Numbered from the stretch's first letter, positions 10,410 through 20,180 are shown. The stretch is DNA of 64,000 bases from Streptomyces fungicidicus (GCF_003665435.1 NZ_CP023407.1:496001-560000), one strand, 5' to 3'. The notes: generated by a model from the sequence alone, not told the origin. Numbers and translations are program-made.

Positions 10410-11609
10410 TCACTCCAGGAAGTCCGCCAGGCCCGTCAGGAGGCGGTCGACGTCCTCACCGCTGGTGTAGGGGGCGAGTCCGACGCGCAGGCCGCCGGTG
10501 TCGCCGAGGCCGAGATGGCGGGAGGCCTCCAGCGCGTAGAAGTGGCCGGAGGGCGCGTGGACGCCGCGTTCGGCCAGGAAGCGGTAGGCGTCGGCGGTCT
10601 CGCGGCCGTCGAGGGTGACGAGCAGGGTCGGGGTGCGGCGGGCGGCCCGGGAGTGGACGGTGACCCGCGGCAGGGCGGCCAGTCCCTTCTCCAGCCGGTC
10701 GCGCAGGGCGCCCTCGTGTTCCTCGATCCGCGCGAAGGCCGACGCGAGCCGCTCGCGGCGGGTGCCGCCCGGTGCGCCCAGTCCGGCCAGGAAGTCAACC
10801 GCCGCAGCGGTGCCCGCGAGGAACTCGTAGGGCAGCGTGCCCAGTTCGAAACGCTCGGGCACCACGTCCGTGGAGGGCAGCAGTTTGTCCGGGCGCAGCG
10901 TCTCCAGAAGCGCGGGACGGGCCGCCAGGACACCGAGGTGAGGGCCGAGGAACTTGTAAGGGGAGCAGACGAGGAAGTCGGCGCCGAGCGCCTCGATGTC
11001 GGCCAGGGCGTGCGCGGCGTAGTGCACGCCGTCCACGTACAGCAGGGCGCCGGCCTCGTGCACCAGCCGTGCGATCTCCGCGATCGGGGGGACCGTGCCG
11101 AGCAGGTTGGATGCCGCGGTGACGGCGACCAGCCGGGTGCGGCCGGAGAGCACGGCGCGGATGTGGTCGGCGGTCAGTTCGCCGGTAGCCGGGTCGAAGT
11201 CCGCCCGGCGGACCGTGCAGCCGGCCCGCTCGGCCGCCTGCACCCAGGGGCGGATGTTGGCGTCGTGGTCGAGCCGGGTGACGACCACCTCGTCGCCGGG
11301 TGACCAGGTCGCGGCGAGCGTGCGGGAGAAGTCGTAGGTGAGCTGGGTGGCGCTGCGGCCGAAGACGACGCCCGCCGGGTCGGCCCCCAGGAGGTCGGCC
11401 ATGGCGCGGCGGGCCCCGGCGACGATCGTCCCGGCGTTGCGCTCGCCCGGCAGGGCGTCGCCCCGGTTGGACAGCGGCCGGGACAGCGCGGCGGCGATCG
11501 CCTCGATGACGGGCTGCGGCGTCTGGGTGCCGCCGGGGCCGTCGAAGTGGGCGGTGCCGGCGGCCAGCGCGGGCACCCGGGCCCGCAGGGCGGTGAGGTC
11601 GTACGTCAC
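10410..11609 (-). CDS. Cysteine desulfurase-like class V aminotransferase
   Basis: PLP enzyme of 399 residues. The fold-type I pattern is clear: FDGPGGTQTPQPVIEAIA at the N-terminus, the Asp of YVDGVHYAAH that contacts the PLP pyridine nitrogen, and the Schiff-base lysine K219 in CSPYKFLGPHLG. The N-terminal FDGPGG and the SPYKF signature fit the cysteine desulfurase-like subgroup (TIGR01976 type) rather than housekeeping IscS/SufS, and no Fe-S scaffold gene is nearby. The true substrate is unknown; a lyase acting on a cysteine- or amino-acid-like compound is likely. The gene starts 40 bp downstream (on the minus strand) of the AI-2E-type gene and may be co-transcribed with it. Confidence 0.88.
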   Translation of the reverse strand: MTYDLTALRARVPALAAGTAHFDGPGGTQTPQPVIEAIAAALSRPLSNRGDALPGERNAGTIVAGARRAMADLLGADPAGVVFGRSATQLTYDFSRTLAATWSPGDEVVVTRLDHDANIRPWVQAAERAGCTVRRADFDPATGELTADHIRAVLSGRTRLVAVTAASNLLGTVPPIAEIARLVHEAGALLYVDGVHYAAHALADIEALGADFLVCSPYKFLGPHLGVLAARPALLETLRPDKLLPSTDVVPERFELGTLPYEFLAGTAAAVDFLAGLGAPGGTRRERLASAFARIEEHEGALRDRLEKGLAALPRVTVHSRAARRTPTLLVTLDGRETADAYRFLAERGVHAPSGHFYALEASRHLGLGDTGGLRVGLAPYTSGEDVDRLLTGLADFLE

Positions 11610-11649
11610 GTGAGGCTTTCCTTCCGGAGGACGGGGGCCGGTGTGCCGG

Positions 11650-12747
11650 TCAGGTCTGCGCGCCGTCGGCCCGCGGTTCCCGCGGCGGGTCGGCGAGCTG
11701 TTCGCGCAGATAGTTCCAGACGACCGCGAGCAGCGCGGCGACGGGTACGGCGAGCAGGCTGCCGACGATGCCGGCCACGCTGCCGCCCAGTGTCACCGCC
11801 AGCAGCACGACCACCGCGTGCAGCCCTAGTCCGCGACTCTGGATCATGGGCTGGAACACATTGCCCTCGAGCTGCTGCACCACCACGATGACGGCCAGCA
11901 CGAGCAGCGCGTTCATCAGCCCGTTGGACACCAGCGCGATCAGCACCGCGACGAAGCCGGCGAACAGGGCGCCCACGATGGGCACGAACGCCGACACGAA
12001 GGTCAGCACCGACAGCGGCAGCACGAGCGGGACGTTCAGGAGCCACAGGCCCAGTCCGATGAACACCGCGTCGAGCAGGCCGACGAGCGCCTGCGACCGC
12101 ACGAAGGCGCCGAGGGTGTCCCAGCAGCGCGCGGCCACGGCCGGGACGTCGGTGGCCAGCCGGCCGGGGAGCTGCCGGGCGAGCCACGGCAGGAAGCGCG
12201 GGCCGTCCTTGAGGAAGAAGAACATCAGGAAGAGCGCCAGGACGGCCGTGACCACACCGCTGAAGACGGTGCTCACGCCCGTGACGGCGGTGGTGGCGAT
12301 GGCCCCGGCGCTGTCCTGGATGCGGGCGGTCGCGGTGTCGAAGGCACCGGCGATCTGGGCCTCGCCGATGTTCAGCGGCGGCCCCGCGGCCCATTCGCGC
12401 AAGTGCTGGACGCCCTCGACGACACCGTCGGCGAGCTTGCCGGACTCGGACGTCACGGGCACCGCGATCAGTGCCGCGGTGCCCGCGGCCACCAGCAGGA
12501 ACAGCACGGTCACCAGGGACGCGGCGAGCGCCGGCGCCATGCCTCTGCGGCGCAGGAAGCGGGTCGGGGGCCAGGTGAGCGTGGTGAGGAGCAGCCCGAC
12601 TATCAGGGGCCAGACCACCGACCACATCCGGCCGAGCGCCCACACGGCCACCGCGGCCGCCACCAGGACCAGCAGCAGCTCGCCGGAGATACGCGCCGAG
12701 GTGCGCAGCGCGGCGCGGGTCTTCCCCGCGTTCAACGTCGCAGACAT
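11650..12747 (-). CDS. AI-2E family transporter-like membrane protein
   Basis: Membrane protein of 365 residues of the AI-2E exporter superfamily. The pattern is typical: two or three N-terminal hydrophobic segments (LVLVAAAVAVWALGRM, PLIVGLLLTTLTWPP), a long soluble loop, then several C-terminal segments including FLMFFFLKDGPRFLPW, FIGLGLWLLNVPLVLPL, the family FVPIVGALFAG motif and LEGNVFQPMIQSRGLGLHAVVVLLAVTLGG. Family members are annotated as quorum-signal exporters or Na+/H+ antiporters, but most are uncharacterised, so a signal-export role is not supported here. It is divergent from the SpoIIE phosphatase gene, with 114 bp between the starts. Confidence 0.87.
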   Translation of the reverse strand: MSATLNAGKTRAALRTSARISGELLLVLVAAAVAVWALGRMWSVVWPLIVGLLLTTLTWPPTRFLRRRGMAPALAASLVTVLFLLVAAGTAALIAVPVTSESGKLADGVVEGVQHLREWAAGPPLNIGEAQIAGAFDTATARIQDSAGAIATTAVTGVSTVFSGVVTAVLALFLMFFFLKDGPRFLPWLARQLPGRLATDVPAVAARCWDTLGAFVRSQALVGLLDAVFIGLGLWLLNVPLVLPLSVLTFVSAFVPIVGALFAGFVAVLIALVSNGLMNALLVLAVIVVVQQLEGNVFQPMIQSRGLGLHAVVVLLAVTLGGSVAGIVGSLLAVPVAALLAVVWNYLREQLADPPREPRADGAQT

Positions 12748-12861
12748 GGAGGCACCCTATGGGGCGGCGGGTCGCCGGGATCACCGGGGACCGGTCCGGG
12801 GGACGTCCGGCGGGCCCGTGTCCGCAGCGAAAGGCCGGGGCCGGTGAGGCACACTGAGGTG

Positions 12862-15486
12862 ATGGGCGACCTCAATGCCCGCGGGACACCGTCGCGCCGG
12901 TTCCCTCAGGCGCCGGAGAGTGTGGCGCAGGCCCGGCGGTTCGTCGGGGCCGCGCTCGCCGGTGCCGCGCCGGACCTGGTGGCCACCGCCCAGCTGCTGG
13001 TCAGCGAACTGGTCACCAACGTGGTGCTGCACGCCCGCACGGAGGCCGAGGTGACGGCCCGGTCCGAGGGCGGCACGGTCCGGGTGCGGGTCGGCGACCG
13101 CCGTCCGGACCGCGCACTGGTGCCGCACGGGTGGCCGCCGTACGCGGGTACGGGGCAGGGTCTGCCGCTGGTGGCCCGGCTGGCGTCCCGGCGGGGCGTC
13201 GAGACGGGTGACCGGGGCAAGACCGTGTGGTTCGAGCTGGGGCCCGAGGGGCCGCCCCGGCGCCCGGACGACTGGGAGCCTCCCGCGGCGCCCGCGGGCG
13301 GGGAGGCGACGGTGACGCTGCTGGACGTGCCGACGGCGCTCTGCGCGGCGGCCGAGCAGCACCGGCACACCCTGCTGCGGGAGGTCACGCTGGCCGTGGC
13401 CGCCGGGCAGGACGTCGGAGTGACCCCGCGGGACGCCGCCGTGGCGCAGGACACGAGCCAGCTGATCACCGCGTCCGTGACGGCCGCGCTGCGGCCGCAT
13501 CCCGCCGAGCGGGGACTCCGCTCGCTGCCCCTGTCGCTGCCGCCGGACGCCGGGCCGTCGGTGCGGACCCTGCGCGCGGTCCTCGACCTCGCCGAGGAAG
13601 CCGCCCGCGAGGAACACCTGCTGACGCTCCCCGCGCTGCCGCGGCAGCGGCTGTTCCACCAATGGCTGTTCGACCAGATCGTCGGTCAGCTGGCCGGGGG
13701 GCACCCCACGGCATGGACGGTGGTGCCCGGCGTTCCCGGCGCCGGCCCGTCGGAGCTGGTGGCGTGGGACGCCGGGCATGTGCAGGCCAGCAGGGTTCCC
13801 ACGATCGCCGCCGACGAGCGGAACCGGATCATCGCGGTGAACGGGCCCGCGGCGGACCTGCTCGGCTGGAACGCGGGCGACCTGGTCGGGCGGCCGCTCA
13901 CCACCCTCGTCCCGGAGCACCTCCGGGCACGGCACGTCACGGCGTTCACGTCCCTGCTGCTCAGCGGGCAGCCCCGGATCCTGGGCCGCTCGGTGCCGCT
14001 GCCCGCGCTGCACCACGACGGCCGGCTGGTTCCCGTGCGGCTGTTCATCCAGCCGCAGGAGACGGCCGACGGCCGGACCGTCTTCGTCGCCCAGCTCACC
14101 CCGCGGGGCGCCGTGCCCAGCCCTTCCACGCATCCGCCGGGCAGGATCCGTCCGCCCATGGGACAGCGGCAGCCGGACCGGTCGTCGCCGATGGCCGCCG
14201 AGGACACCGGGCGGTCGGCGGACCGTTCCGCGCTGGTGCGGCTCTCGCTGCTGGCCGACACCGCGGCCGCGCTGAGCAACGCCCCGTACCTGGACGAGGG
14301 TCTGGAGCGGGTGGGCCGGATCCTCACCGACCGGCTGGCCGACTGGTGCGCGGTGGACCTGTTCACCGAGGACGCCCGGGTGGAGCGGGCCCGCGTCGTC
14401 CACCGCTCGTCGGGCGATGCCTGGCCCGAGGATTACCAGGGGCGGCTGCCGCCGCTGTCCGACGCCGCCCGGGGGCCGCTGGCGCGTGCGCTGCGCGGGG
14501 CAGGCCCGCTGCTGCTCACCGGTCCCCCGTCGCCCAGCCAGGTCGCGAGTCCCCTGGACGCGCACTACCTGGGACTGTTCCGGACCATGGGCGCGGACAG
14601 CGCCGTCGTCGCCCCGCTGCGGGTCCGCAGACAGATCATCGGCGCGCTCACGGTGGCCCGCCACGCACGGGACGCGCCGTTCACCGAGGAGGACCTGCCG
14701 CTGGTCCACGATCTGGTGCGCAGTCTCGCCCTGGGAGTGGACAACCTCCGTCTCCACCAGGAGACGCGCAACATCGCCGAACGCCTCCAGCGCTCGCTGC
14801 TGCCGAAACTGCGGGACGCCGGGAACGTGCAGCTCGCCGCACGCTACGCCGCGTCCTCCGCCACCGCCCAGGTCGGCGGCGACTGGTACGACAGTTTCCT
14901 CCTGCCCGACGGGGACACGGCGCTGGTCATCGGCGACGTCACCGGGCACAACCTGGACGCGGCGATCACCATGAGCCAGCTGCGCAGCATGCTGCGTGGC
15001 ATCGCCGTGGACCGTCAGGAGCCGCCGTCGACCGTGCTGCGCCGTCTCGACCTGGCGAACCACAGTCTCTACCGCGAGTCCACCGCCACCTGCATCTACG
15101 GCCTGGTCAAGGGCCCCGAGGAGGGGCCCTGGCAGCTGGTGCACTCCTCCGCGGGGCATCTGCCGCCGTTGCTCGTTCGCCCGGACGGCCGCACACGGTT
15201 CCTGGAGGGGGGCTCGGGGCTGCTGCTGGGGGTGGATCCCCGGATTCGACGCCCCGAGGCACGGGACGCGATCCCGGCGCACGCGACGGTACTGCTGTAC
15301 ACCGACGGGCTGATCGAACGCCGGGGGGAACACCTGGACGACGCCATGGAGCGGCTGCGCGTGCACGCCGCCGCGCTGGCCCGGGAGCCGCTCGAGGCGT
15401 TCTGCGACGAGTTGCTCATCGGTCTGGGCGCCGACGGTGACGACGACATCGCCGTCCTGGCCGTGCGGCCCGTGCCACCGCCCTGA
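12862..15486 (+). CDS. SpoIIE-type PP2C phosphatase with N-terminal HATPase, PAS and GAF domains
   Basis: Large cytoplasmic regulator of 874 residues; ATG 12862 is chosen over an overlong upstream frame. Domain order: an RsbW-like HATPase domain (about 10-130; LLVSELVTNVVLHA), a linker with an ANTAR-like helical region (about 150-300), PAS (about 300-425; IAVNGPAADLLGW), GAF (about 455-620), and the PP2C phosphatase (about 640-870) with VGGDWYDSF around 672-677, GDVTGHN and a C-terminal DDIAVLAV. Such proteins dephosphorylate anti-anti-sigma factors and, through the kinase domain, may act on the same partner, giving a switch in one chain. No sigma factor or antagonist gene lies next to it, so the partner is unknown. 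No membrane segment is seen. Confidence 0.9.
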   Translation: MGDLNARGTPSRRFPQAPESVAQARRFVGAALAGAAPDLVATAQLLVSELVTNVVLHARTEAEVTARSEGGTVRVRVGDRRPDRALVPHGWPPYAGTGQGLPLVARLASRRGVETGDRGKTVWFELGPEGPPRRPDDWEPPAAPAGGEATVTLLDVPTALCAAAEQHRHTLLREVTLAVAAGQDVGVTPRDAAVAQDTSQLITASVTAALRPHPAERGLRSLPLSLPPDAGPSVRTLRAVLDLAEEAAREEHLLTLPALPRQRLFHQWLFDQIVGQLAGGHPTAWTVVPGVPGAGPSELVAWDAGHVQASRVPTIAADERNRIIAVNGPAADLLGWNAGDLVGRPLTTLVPEHLRARHVTAFTSLLLSGQPRILGRSVPLPALHHDGRLVPVRLFIQPQETADGRTVFVAQLTPRGAVPSPSTHPPGRIRPPMGQRQPDRSSPMAAEDTGRSADRSALVRLSLLADTAAALSNAPYLDEGLERVGRILTDRLADWCAVDLFTEDARVERARVVHRSSGDAWPEDYQGRLPPLSDAARGPLARALRGAGPLLLTGPPSPSQVASPLDAHYLGLFRTMGADSAVVAPLRVRRQIIGALTVARHARDAPFTEEDLPLVHDLVRSLALGVDNLRLHQETRNIAERLQRSLLPKLRDAGNVQLAARYAASSATAQVGGDWYDSFLLPDGDTALVIGDVTGHNLDAAITMSQLRSMLRGIAVDRQEPPSTVLRRLDLANHSLYRESTATCIYGLVKGPEEGPWQLVHSSAGHLPPLLVRPDGRTRFLEGGSGLLLGVDPRIRRPEARDAIPAHATVLLYTDGLIERRGEHLDDAMERLRVHAAALAREPLEAFCDELLIGLGADGDDDIAVLAVRPVPPP

Positions 15487-15504
15487 GCGCTCCCCGGCGG
15501 CGGT

Positions 15505-15539
15505 CCGGTGGCGGCACCCGCTGTGCGCGCCGCCACCGG
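15505..15539. terminator. Bidirectional terminator hairpin
   Basis: Perfect 11-bp stem (15505-15515 CCGGTGGCGGC with 15529-15539 GCCGCCACCGG) and a 13-nt loop between the convergent SpoIIE phosphatase and GH64 genes. Confidence 0.65.
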
Positions 15540-15564
15540 CTCGGTGTCCGCGGTACAGGAGCGG

Positions 15565-16770
15565 TCAGTTGAAGGGGTCGAGGGTGAGCAGGGCCTGGCT
15601 CGGGTTGCCGTCGTGGACGAGCGACTCGTGGTTGCCCACGTCGTCGAAGGCGAAGGCGTACGCCTTCCCGTCGGCCATCTGCGCGTGGATGGCGCGGGCG
15701 TAGTGGTTGGTGACGCCGTCCCGGTAGAAGTCACCGGAGCCGGAGTCGGGCTGGCTGGGGTTGGTGAGGAGCGTGGAGCGGTTGAAGCCCGCGCAGAGGG
15801 TGCGCGAAATGGGGCCGCGCACCTGGTCGTTGGGGGCGTCGAGCTTCCCGTGGCAGCCGAAGACGGAGGAGGCGTCCGGCTTCTGGAAGCTGGTGACGAC
15901 GGCGCCCGCGCTGTTGGTGAAGTTCATGACGCCGCCCGAGACCCGGCCGTAGTACTTGACGCCCGGCTGGTCGGTGAAGGGCGTGACCGTCAGCGTGGAG
16001 CCGGCGTACTTCTGCCAGACCCGGTTGATGTAGTCGTCCATGACCGACGCCGGAAGGGCGCCCGTCTCCAGCCCGTACAGCGGGGACAGGGCCCGCAGCA
16101 CGGTGCCGTCGGAGCGGGTCTGGATCAGGTTGGCCCAGCCTCCGGACTGTCCCCTGAGGGTGTTGAGCACCGCGTTGTAGCCGCCGGACTTGAGCTTGCC
16201 GGTGCTCGTCGTGCCGCCGTCGGCGCGGCGCACCCCCACCGAGTAGGGCGCGGAGAACATGTCGACCTGGGTGCTGTTGAGCCACAGGCCCGCGTCGTTG
16301 AGCGTGTACTCCGACCAGTTGAACAGGATGTCGCGGTTGGGGTCCGTCGGGTTCTGCACGGCGGGCTGGACCAGACCGCCGGTGGTCAGCTTGAACACGA
16401 GCTTCTGGCCGTAGGAGAAGTAGATGCGGCCGGAGAACTTCGGGAGGCGGACGGTCGTGGACCGTCCCGCCGCCGGGCCCGTGATCGAGGCGTCGGGCGC
16501 GGGGGTGGGCGGGTTGCCGCCCGCGGGCCAGGGGTGGAAGGTGCCGCTCGCGTCGGCCCAGCCCTGTCTGCCGGTCGACAGCTGGGTGCCGAGGTTGTAG
16601 ACGTACAGCTGCTCGCCGCGGCCCGAGTTGTTGGTGATCTGCAGGGGGATGGTGTCCGGGACCGCGGCGTGGGCCGGGGACGGGACGCCGGTGGCGAGCA
16701 GTGAGCCGCCCAGCACCGTGGCGATGCTCAACCCGATCGCCGTGGCCCGGCGTTTGAGTGTGCGCAGCAT
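15565..16770 (-). CDS. Secreted GH64 beta-1,3-glucanase
   Basis: Exoenzyme of 401 residues that should cleave beta-1,3-glucan (laminarin, fungal wall) into oligosaccharides. ATG 16770 sits behind GGAGAAGGAG. The signal peptide runs to about residue 35 (RRATAIGLSIATVLGG core, PAHA-A end). The mature part matches the GH64 thaumatin-like fold: IPLQITNNSGRGEQLYVYN at its start, SGRIYFSYGQKLVFKL, WSEYTLNDAGLWLNSTQVDMFS, and CHGKLDAPNDQVRGPISRTLCAGFNRSTL. There is no carbohydrate-binding module. Its promoter carries a LacI-type operator. The regulator gene is not adjacent. Confidence 0.92.
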   Translation of the reverse strand: MLRTLKRRATAIGLSIATVLGGSLLATGVPSPAHAAVPDTIPLQITNNSGRGEQLYVYNLGTQLSTGRQGWADASGTFHPWPAGGNPPTPAPDASITGPAAGRSTTVRLPKFSGRIYFSYGQKLVFKLTTGGLVQPAVQNPTDPNRDILFNWSEYTLNDAGLWLNSTQVDMFSAPYSVGVRRADGGTTSTGKLKSGGYNAVLNTLRGQSGGWANLIQTRSDGTVLRALSPLYGLETGALPASVMDDYINRVWQKYAGSTLTVTPFTDQPGVKYYGRVSGGVMNFTNSAGAVVTSFQKPDASSVFGCHGKLDAPNDQVRGPISRTLCAGFNRSTLLTNPSQPDSGSGDFYRDGVTNHYARAIHAQMADGKAYAFAFDDVGNHESLVHDGNPSQALLTLDPFN

Positions 16771-16804
16771 GCTCCTTCTCCGTTCAGCTGTGGGGGGAGT
16801 CGTT

Positions 16805-16847
16805 CTGAGAGCGCTCTCAGCGTCCCGCCCTGGTATGGACCTGTCAA
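16805..16847 (-). promoter_or_regulatory. GH64 promoter with LacI-type operator
   Basis: Reading the minus strand: -35 TTGACA at 16842-16847, 17-bp spacer, weak -10 GACGCT at 16819-16824, then a perfect 16-bp palindrome CTGAGAGCGCTCTCAG at 16805-16820 abutting the -10. The core resembles the CebR/CelR operator TGGGAGCGCTCCCA of actinomycetes, with the third base pair changed. The position implies repression. The same 14-bp core is found upstream of the S1 protease at 56668-56681. Confidence 0.75.
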
Positions 16848-16914
16848 CGGTTGGGAGCATGCGATTCCGCGGGGCGCCGTCGAGCGGCCCCCGGCGCCTC
16901 AGCCGGACGGGGCG

Positions 16915-16955
16915 TCCGGGCGGTGCCTTCCACGACCGCGGAGGCACCGCCCGGA
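16915..16955 (-). terminator. Terminator of the GH1/CUT1 operon
   Basis: Perfect 14-bp stem (16915-16928 with 16942-16955; arm TCCGGGCGGTGCCT) and 13-nt loop just after the stop of the GH1 gene. Confidence 0.7.
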
Positions 16956-16971
16956 CCGACGGCCCCGCCCC

Positions 16972-18351
16972 TCAGGGACGCTGGGCGGCGATCAGGCGCC
17001 GGTACCAGTGGTAGCTGTCCTTCGGGACGCGCCGCTGGGTGTCGTAGTCGACCCGGACGATGCCGAAGCGCTTGTCGTAGCCGAAGGCCCATTCGAAGTT
17101 GTCGAGCAGGGACCACACGTAGTAGCCGCGCACGTCCACGCCCGCGTCGACGGCGGCCCGCAGCGCGGCGAGGTGATCGCGCAGGTACGCCACCCGGCCG
17201 GTGTCGTGCACGGCGCCGTCCGCGCTCACCTCGTCGTCCTCGGCGGAGCCGTTCTCGGTGATGTACACCGGCGGCAGGGCGTCGCCGTACTGCTCCTTGA
17301 GGTCCACCAGGAGGTCGGTGAAGGTCTCCGGGGCGACCGGCCAGCCCATCGCGGTGCGCCGGACACCGGGCATCGCCGTCTCGGCGTAGCGGTTGTCGGT
17401 CGCCACCCGCAGCGCGGGGTCGCTCTCGCGGTGCGGGGCGCCGGCGACGACGATCGGGCGGTAGTAGTTGATGCCGAGGAAGTCCAGGGGCTGGGAGATC
17501 ACCTCGAGGTCGCCGTCGCGGCGGAAGTCCTCCCCGGTGATCAGCTCCCCCCAGGTGTCCTCCTCGGTGTCCGGGTAGCGCCCGGCGAGGATCGGCTCCG
17601 TCCACACCAGGTTGTGCAGGGTGTCGGCGCGCACCACGGCCTCCCGGTCGGCGGCGGAGCCGGTGGCGGGCAGGTGGTGGTCGAGGTTGAGGGTGATGCC
17701 GGCCTCCCGGACCCCGGCGGACCGGAGCGCCTGGACGGCCAGTCCGTGGCCCACCAGCAGGTGGTGGGCGGCGGCCAGCGCGCCCCGGCCCTCGCGGGCG
17801 CCCGGGGCGTGACGGCCGACGGAGTAGCCGAGGAAGGCGCTGCACCAGGGCTCGTTGAGGGTGATCCAGCGCGGCACCCGGTCGCCCAGGTGCCCGGCGA
17901 CGACGGCCGCGTACTCGGCGAACCGCTCGGCGGTCTCCCGCACCCGCCAGCCGCCGCGGTCCTCCAGGGCCTGCGGGAGGTCCCAGTGGTAGAGGGTGAC
18001 GGCGGGTTCGATGCCGGCGGCGAGGAGTTCGTCGACCAGACGGGAGTAGAAGTCCAGGCCCTTGGGGTTCACCGGGCCGGTGCCGTCGGGCACGACGCGC
18101 GGCCAGGCGACGGAGAAGCGGTACGAGCCGACGCCGAGGTCGCGCAGCAGGGCCACGTCCTCGGGGTAGCGGTGGTAGTGGTCGCAGGCCACGTCACCGG
18201 TGTCGCCGTTCACGACCAGGCCGGGGGTGTGGCTGTAGGTGTCCCAGATCGACGGGCCGCGGCCGTCCTCGTAGGCCGCGCCCTCGATCTGGTACGAGGC
18301 GGTCGCCGCGCCGAAGACGAAGCCGGGCGGGAAACCGGGGAACTCACTCAT
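16972..18351 (-). CDS. GH1 family beta-glucosidase
   Basis: Cytoplasmic beta-glycosidase of 459 residues, the standard GH1 length. It hydrolyses beta-linked disaccharides or oligosaccharides taken up by the importer encoded upstream. The N-terminal signature [19 protein letters not shown] is present. Catalytic residues are E167 (acid/base, TLNEPW) and E366 (nucleophile, YITENGS). The [22 protein letters not shown] motif at the end forms part of the +1 site. It is the last gene of a four-gene operon (binding protein, two permeases, GH1), 31 bp after the second permease. No signal peptide. Family knowledge suggests cellobiose or other beta-glucosides. Pairing with a divergent alpha-xylosidase also allows xyloglucan oligosaccharides. 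Confidence 0.94.
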   Translation of the reverse strand: MSEFPGFPPGFVFGAATASYQIEGAAYEDGRGPSIWDTYSHTPGLVVNGDTGDVACDHYHRYPEDVALLRDLGVGSYRFSVAWPRVVPDGTGPVNPKGLDFYSRLVDELLAAGIEPAVTLYHWDLPQALEDRGGWRVRETAERFAEYAAVVAGHLGDRVPRWITLNEPWCSAFLGYSVGRHAPGAREGRGALAAAHHLLVGHGLAVQALRSAGVREAGITLNLDHHLPATGSAADREAVVRADTLHNLVWTEPILAGRYPDTEEDTWGELITGEDFRRDGDLEVISQPLDFLGINYYRPIVVAGAPHRESDPALRVATDNRYAETAMPGVRRTAMGWPVAPETFTDLLVDLKEQYGDALPPVYITENGSAEDDEVSADGAVHDTGRVAYLRDHLAALRAAVDAGVDVRGYYVWSLLDNFEWAFGYDKRFGIVRVDYDTQRRVPKDSYHWYRRLIAAQRP

Positions 18352-18382
18352 GCGTATCGGTCCATCTCGAGACGTGCGGTGT

Positions 18383-19210
18383 TCACTTGACGGAGCCGCC
18401 GGCGATGCCGGCGGCGATGTACTTCTGGGCGAGGACGAGCAGGATCGCCGCCGGGACGGCGGAGAGCACGGACGCGGCCATGACCGAGCCCCAGTCGCCG
18501 ACGTGGGCGCCGATGTACTGGTAGATGCCCAGCGTGACCGGCTTGACGTCGTCGGTGGTGTTCAGGGTGAGCGCGAACATGAAGTCGCTCCACGCGAACA
18601 GGAACGCGAACAGTCCGGAGGTGATCAGCGAGTTGCGGCTCATCGGGAGCACCACCCGCAGGAAGACCCGCACCGGCCCCGCGCCGTCGATCTCGGCGGC
18701 CTCGAGGACCTCGCCCGGGATGGACACCATGAAGGAGCGCATCAGGACGATGGAGAACGGGATGCCGAGCGAGGCGTCCGCGAGCATCAGGCCGAAGTAG
18801 GAGTTCACCAGGCCCAGGTCGACGTACGAGTTGTAGAGGGCGTTGGCGATCACGATGCCGGGCACCATCTGGGTGATCAGGGTCCCGAAGACCATGGTGC
18901 GCGAGCCGCGCAGACCGAACCGGGCCAGTCCGTACGCCGCCGGGGCCGAGACGGCCAGGCAGATGGCGACGGCGCCGAACGAGACCAGCAGCGAGGTCAG
19001 CAGGTGACCGCCCTGGTCGCTGAGGGCCTTGGAGAACCCGGACAGGTCGAGTCCGCCGGGCACCGGGTCGACCTGGAGCAGGCCGGACTCGGGCTGGAGT
19101 GCCGTGTTGAGCATCCAGTACAGCGGGAACAGCATCACGCCCAGGACGAGCACACCGGCGACGGTGGAGCCCCAGCGGCGCCGGGACGCGGTGGGAGTGT
19201 CGGCGGCCAT
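18383..19210 (-). CDS. CUT1 sugar ABC transporter permease (MalG/CebG type)
   Basis: Inner-membrane permease of 275 residues. It has six predicted membrane segments and the EAA loop [20 protein letters not shown], which docks with the ATPase. The start ATG 19210 lies five bases after the stop of the preceding permease, with GGGGAAG overlapping that gene's end, so the two are translationally close. The C-terminus [11 protein letters not shown] is typical of MalG-type subunits. No ATPase gene is in the operon; Streptomyces CUT1 systems commonly share MsiK. Confidence 0.92.
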   Translation of the reverse strand: MAADTPTASRRRWGSTVAGVLVLGVMLFPLYWMLNTALQPESGLLQVDPVPGGLDLSGFSKALSDQGGHLLTSLLVSFGAVAICLAVSAPAAYGLARFGLRGSRTMVFGTLITQMVPGIVIANALYNSYVDLGLVNSYFGLMLADASLGIPFSIVLMRSFMVSIPGEVLEAAEIDGAGPVRVFLRVVLPMSRNSLITSGLFAFLFAWSDFMFALTLNTTDDVKPVTLGIYQYIGAHVGDWGSVMAASVLSAVPAAILLVLAQKYIAAGIAGGSVK

Positions 19211-19215
19211 GTCGG

Positions 19216-20169
19216 TCACTTCCCCTCGGTGCGGTTGGCCCGCAGGTAGAACACCGCGAACACCGCGGAGATGACGATGAGTACGTTGCCGACGACCGCG
19301 CCGGCGCCGAAGTCCAGCTCCACGAAGGAGTTCTGGTAGGTGAGCGTGCCCAGGGTCTGGGTGGCGTCGGCGGGGCCGCCGTCGGTGAGCGCGAGGATCA
19401 GGTCGAGGATCTTGACCGTCGACATGAAGCCCAGCACCAGGACGACCGTGATCACCGGCTTGAGCAGCGGCAGGGTGACGGAGCGGAAGGTCCGCCAGGC
19501 CGAGGCGCCGTCCAGGGCGGACGCCTCGTACAGCTCCTTGGGGATCTCCTGGAGGCCGCCGTAGAGGATGACCATGTTGAACGGGATGCCGATCCAGATG
19601 TTGACCAGGATCACCGACAGCAGCGCCATGTCGGGGCTGGTCAGCCACGGGGTCTGACCGCCCAGGCCCACGGTGTCGAGGAAGGTGTTCAGTACGCCGG
19701 TGTCCTGGTCCAGAATGCGGCGCCACACGATGCCGGACACCACCATGGGCACCAGCCAGGGCAGCAGGATCAGCGACCGCAGGACACCGTTCAGGGGGAA
19801 CCTGCGGTTGAAGAAGACGGCGAGGGCGAGGCCGATGCAGAACTGGCCGAGCAGGGAGCCGGCGGTGAAGACGAGGGTGTGCCACAGGGCCTTGCCGAAC
19901 AGGACGTCCTGGAAGACGGACGACCAGTTGTCGGCGCCGTTGAACGGGGCCTCGCCGGTGAAGAACGTCTTCGGCGTGTAGTGCTGGAAGCTCATCACGA
20001 TGTTGCGGACGAGCGGGTAGCCGAAGAACAGCAGCATGAAGACGACGGCGGGGGCGACGAAGCCCCACTGGGCGAGCCGGCGGCGCAGGCGCCGGCGGGC
20101 CGGGTCCGGCGCGGCGGCCTTCCGGGCGGTCTTCGCGGACGCCGGAGCGGTGACGGTGGACGTGGTCAT
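19216..20169 (-). CDS. CUT1 sugar ABC transporter permease (MalF/CebF type)
   Basis: Inner-membrane permease of 317 residues. A basic cytoplasmic N-terminus (about 35 residues) precedes the first segment WGFVAPAVVFMLLFFGYP. The EAA loop EASALDGASAWRTFRSVTLP is intact. The start ATG 20169 has GAGGT nine bases upstream; in-frame codons further upstream lie in the preceding gene. It partners with the MalG-type gene that follows. The gap to the binding-protein gene is 11 bp. Confidence 0.92.
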   Translation of the reverse strand: MTTSTVTAPASAKTARKAAAPDPARRRLRRRLAQWGFVAPAVVFMLLFFGYPLVRNIVMSFQHYTPKTFFTGEAPFNGADNWSSVFQDVLFGKALWHTLVFTAGSLLGQFCIGLALAVFFNRRFPLNGVLRSLILLPWLVPMVVSGIVWRRILDQDTGVLNTFLDTVGLGGQTPWLTSPDMALLSVILVNIWIGIPFNMVILYGGLQEIPKELYEASALDGASAWRTFRSVTLPLLKPVITVVLVLGFMSTVKILDLILALTDGGPADATQTLGTLTYQNSFVELDFGAGAVVGNVLIVISAVFAVFYLRANRTEGK

Positions 20170-20180
20170 GGGCGCGTACC

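Noticed and set aside
12781..15366. 861-codon minus-strand frame
   Set aside because: Antisense to the SpoIIE phosphatase whose domains are all recognisable on the plus strand.
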